Program-made: the position numbers and the translations under genes
Part shown: positions 19,027-21,518 of the stretch, piece after piece
Numbering within the stretch: position 1 is the first letter of the stretch
Layout of the letters: every line of letters begins with the position of its first letter
DNA from: Gryganskiella cystojenkinii
Lineage: Eukaryota; Mortierellomycota; Mortierellomycetes; Mortierellales; Mortierellaceae
Direction: 5' to 3'
DNA: 21,518 nucleotides
NCBI GenBank assembly: GCA_015852425.1
Contig: JAAAIG010000588.1
Location: 3,396 to 24,913 of the forward strand
The notes under the pieces: model-generated
What the model was told of the DNA's origin: nothing
Seen by the model: the letters and a program-made list of their open reading frames with translations, nothing else
Database searches by the model: none

Positions 19027-21045
19027 ATGAACATCCTCCCACACAAGAGGTACTCACCGCTAGACCAGAGTCGAGGCTAGAAACAGAAAGTCCCAATGGA
19101 TAACTTCTAGGAATTTACAATCTAACACAAACATCCATGGTCCGAATTCATTCCACGCTTTCCCTCATTTTGCAGTTGGCATGTTTACAACCGAGAGAAC
19201 GTTGCGCAGGTCAAACGGGATGAAGCCCAGGCTGCAGAGGAACAAGCGAGAATCGACGAACGAGCAGATTCTGCTGTAGGTCTTTTTCTTATTCTTTTTC
19301 ATTGCTGAACCTCTGGAAACCTATCCTTTCTTCGTTTTTGTCGCGCAGACAATGGGGATAAAAAGAAGAAAAAAAAAGAAAACTAAACGTCCAGTCTAAT
19401 TTTCACTTTAACAATCACAGGATCGTGAATATCGCCTACAAGTCCTGAGGGATCGAGCCAAGAGACAGTATTCGAACGCGGTCGTGGATGTGGCCCGAGA
19501 CAACGTTGTGCATGATGAAGATATGCGGAAAGAACCAGACACCACTATCGAGATCCTTCAGGAAAAGTCCGAGCGTGCTGCCATCACACAAAAGCAACAT
19601 ATTAATTTCTGGCCAGACTTGGAGAATACGACAAAGGTAATGGGTAGAGAACGAAAGGGAGAGCATTCTCTCTTTTTTTCTTCTTGATTTCCATTGTTTT
19701 GTAATTAACAATGTATTTTTTCTTTTTCTTTTTCCTGTTCTCTTTGCCGTGCATTTTTTGAAAATGTGTTAGAGTGTTGCAAATCAAACCTTTAAGAAAA
19801 CTCCAAAAGAACATGAAAAGCAAAGATTGGCAGGATATGACAAAAAAGGTCAAATGGGTGAACCTCTGGGGTCTGTCGTAAAAGGCCCAGCCCCTTGGTA
19901 TCAACAACCGAATGCAGGAGTTATGACCGCGTCCGAGCAAAAGTAGGCTTCTATTTTTTGCTGCCCAGTGTCAACTTTCCTTGCTTCATGTCTGTTCGTT
20001 AACAAGCATTATTGACCTTTTTTTCCGTTTAGAGGTCAAGAACACCAGTCTTCGAAGCTTCGCGAGGATCCACTTCAGATGGTGAATAGCATGTTGGGCA
20101 AGAAGAAGGAAATGACAGAGAAACGGCGGGGTACCTCGCCCGTCAAACTCAACAAGAAGATTCGTCTTTCGGAGCACAAGGTCCTGGGAACGAGAGTCGA
20201 CAGTCCAGACGAGGTAAAAACAAATGTAGCAACAAAAGGAAGCAGAATCTGGCATCCTCCCACTTTACATCCTGTATTGACTCCGTTTTTACCCTCTCCA
20301 TATGTTATAGGTCAAAAACGGAATGTCAATGATGGTGAAGCTGAGAATGGAGCGCATGGAACGAGAACGGGAAGAGCATCGGAAAGCCAGAGCCCTCTAC
20401 GCGCCAACTCGTGAGGACAGTGAGGATGGATCCTTTTACAACCAACAGTTCAATCCTGAGGCTACAAAGATCGCCCATAGGCATACTCTCTACTCAAGTA
20501 GTACCAACACGCGCAGTGGAGCCAAAGAGTATGACCCTCAAAATGACCGCAAACAGAGCCGTGAACAGAACGATGGTCGTCACCGTGATCACGACCAAAG
20601 CCAAGGACGAATCTCAGGTCACGGAGACCGAAAGGAGCGCGATGAGGGTCGTGATCGTGACCGAGACAAGAGTCGAAATAGCAGTAGTAAACACAGGGAC
20701 GATCACAGAGATGAGCACCGAGTGAGCCGTGACCGAGGCAGAGATCGTAAGGATGACAGCGAAGAGGGTGCTCGCCGAAAGCATGGAGATTCTGACCGAG
20801 TGTCCGACCGTCAAAGAAGTAGTCACATTAACGACGATGCCAAGGACTCCTATGGTGATCGAGACCACAGCACGAGTCGAGCCCATCGGAAGTCCGGTCG
20901 AAACGACAGACCTTCGGATAAAAGTTCAAAAAGTTCCAGTCTTCATCATCACCATCATCGTCGTCATCATCATCATCAGCATCACAACGACAACAAGGAA
21001 GACGACCACAGCGCTGCGTCCTCTCGGCATCGAGATCGCAGATAA
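19027..21045 (+). CDS. LENG1-like protein with Cir_N domain and RD/RS- and His-rich tail, 6 exons
   Basis: Exons: 19027-19049, 19176-19275, 19421-19636, 19773-19942, 20033-20213, 20311-21045. The phases fit and give 1,425 nt, 474 residues. The spliced N-terminus MNILPHKSWHVYNRENVAQV closely matches the start of animal LENG1 and carries the Cir_N signature (KSWH followed by RDEAQA), also found in the splicing factor Cwc25. Further LENG1-like marks are INFWPDLE, PAPWYQQP, LREDPLQMV, LGKKKEM, EREREEHRKARALY and FYNQQFNPEA. The last exon adds about 160 residues dominated by R, D, S, K and H, typical of nuclear RNA-processing proteins, with a histidine cluster at residues 442-455 (11 His of 14). 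The molecular function of LENG1 is poorly known. A spliceosome-associated role is inferred from the domain and tail. Cwc25 itself is less likely because its N-terminus differs. Confidence 0.88.
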
Positions 21046-21288
21046 TAGTCGTCCTCGTCCAACTTTGAACACCAATGACTAGCATCTGTCCGACCAAACA
21101 AATACCTTTTGCGACGAAAATTCCCCACAACCATCTCGTCCTTTTCTTTTGATCATACCAACATCTACACACAGGCATAGTCTCTCCTCTGAACTCGTCA
21201 TTGCTCGCACTTTCTTTTTCAGCATGCTTTGTATTTTTAATTTTCTCTGTAAGAGGCTTGTCACCTCACTCTATTTTCTATTAAGTAA

Positions 21289-21294
21289 AATAAA
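21289..21294 (+). terminator. Poly(A) signal AATAAA of the LENG1-like gene
   Basis: AATAAA lies 244 nt after the stop codon and only 14 nt before the stop codon of the convergent gene on the other strand, so cleavage would probably fall inside that gene's last exon. Confidence 0.5.
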
Positions 21295-21307
21295 AATATA
21301 AAAAAAA

Positions 21308-21518
21308 CTACCACTCCAATACCGAGTCTGCGACCGGGCAGGCGTTGAGGGTTTCGTCAGGATGAGCGATACATTGTCCATTCTTAACCAGATCAAAGCC
21401 CCAGTAGTGGACGCCACATCTCAATGTCATGTCGTCTCTGAGCACGCCCTATTTTTTTTGATTGCAAATTTAAAAACGAACAAGTTTCATGAACAATATT
21501 AATATACCGGACTTTGTA
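21308..21518 (-). CDS. 3' end of an unidentified gene, partial at the window edge
   Basis: Two exons are visible on the minus strand: 21518-21508 (cut by the window edge) and 21448-21308. A 59-nt intron with GTATAT donor and ATAG acceptor separates them. The phases join as QSP/GVLRDDM. The last exon encodes 46 residues, including RCGVHYWGFDLVKNGQC, AHPDETLNACPVAD and the terminal SVLEW, with three cysteines in all. Cysteine and aromatic content would suit a secreted or extracellular protein, but the N-terminus is outside the window. I do not recognise the family. The reading frame itself is credible because composition, splice sites and stop all agree. Confidence 0.55.

Noticed and set aside
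1..21518. tRNA, rRNA, CRISPR arrays, transposase or reverse transcriptase genes
   Set aside because: Reading both strands gave no tRNA B-box in a plausible fold, no rRNA-like segment, no spaced direct repeats and no recognisable mobile-element enzyme.

Overview
The window reads as nuclear DNA of a filamentous, early-diverging fungus. Genes are split by many short introns (86-145 nt) with GT...AG ends. Leaders are C/T-rich and AATAAA signals follow several stop codons. There are F-box/leucine-rich proteins and a Sel1-repeat protein of the kind expanded in Mortierella-like Mucoromycota. A COP9 signalosome subunit rules out a Saccharomyces-type yeast. The Mortierella-like placement is inferred from protein style and was not searched.

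Left part (1-9.9 kb) is accessory and partly decayed. 1-2.7 kb holds no convincing gene, only one possible minus-strand coding relic. A small secreted cysteine-containing protein (2919-3257, +) has a TATA box and a poly(A) signal. It is followed by an F-box/LRR pseudogene (about 3401-4989, -) with at least four frameshifts. Next come unassigned coding fragments, then an acidic ORF (6210-6662, +) with promoter-like and poly(A) elements but no in-frame ATG near its 5' end. A 14-repeat Sel1 protein (7121-8668, +) is shortened by a nonsense codon 14 codons before its ancestral stop. At 9.0-9.45 kb there is a (TC)n tract, four 20-bp tandem repeats, a TATA box and a tiny ORF.

Right part (9.9-21.5 kb) is intact. 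An intronless 699-aa F-box/LRR protein (9904-12003, -) lies downstream of a 14-exon gene (12588-16846, -) for the mitochondrial presequence protease Cym1/PreP, whose exons I joined to a 992-aa protein with all catalytic residues. Divergent from it across 520 bp is COP9 signalosome subunit 7 (17367-18764, +, 6 exons, 284 aa). This is followed in tandem by a LENG1-like Cir_N-domain protein with an Arg/Asp/Ser- and His-rich tail (19027-21045, +, 6 exons, 474 aa). A convergent gene of unknown function enters from the right edge (21308-21518, -, partial).

Functionally the intact genes are housekeeping: mitochondrial peptide disposal, cullin-ligase deneddylation and a probable RNA-processing factor. 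The left half looks like lineage-specific, fast-turnover material. I see no mobile element with identifiable enzymes, no RNA gene and no clearly new multi-gene system. The most unusual items are the ATG-less acidic gene, the secreted orphan, the recently reshuffled Sel1 array, and two stop-free, frame-preserving introns in the CSN7 gene.
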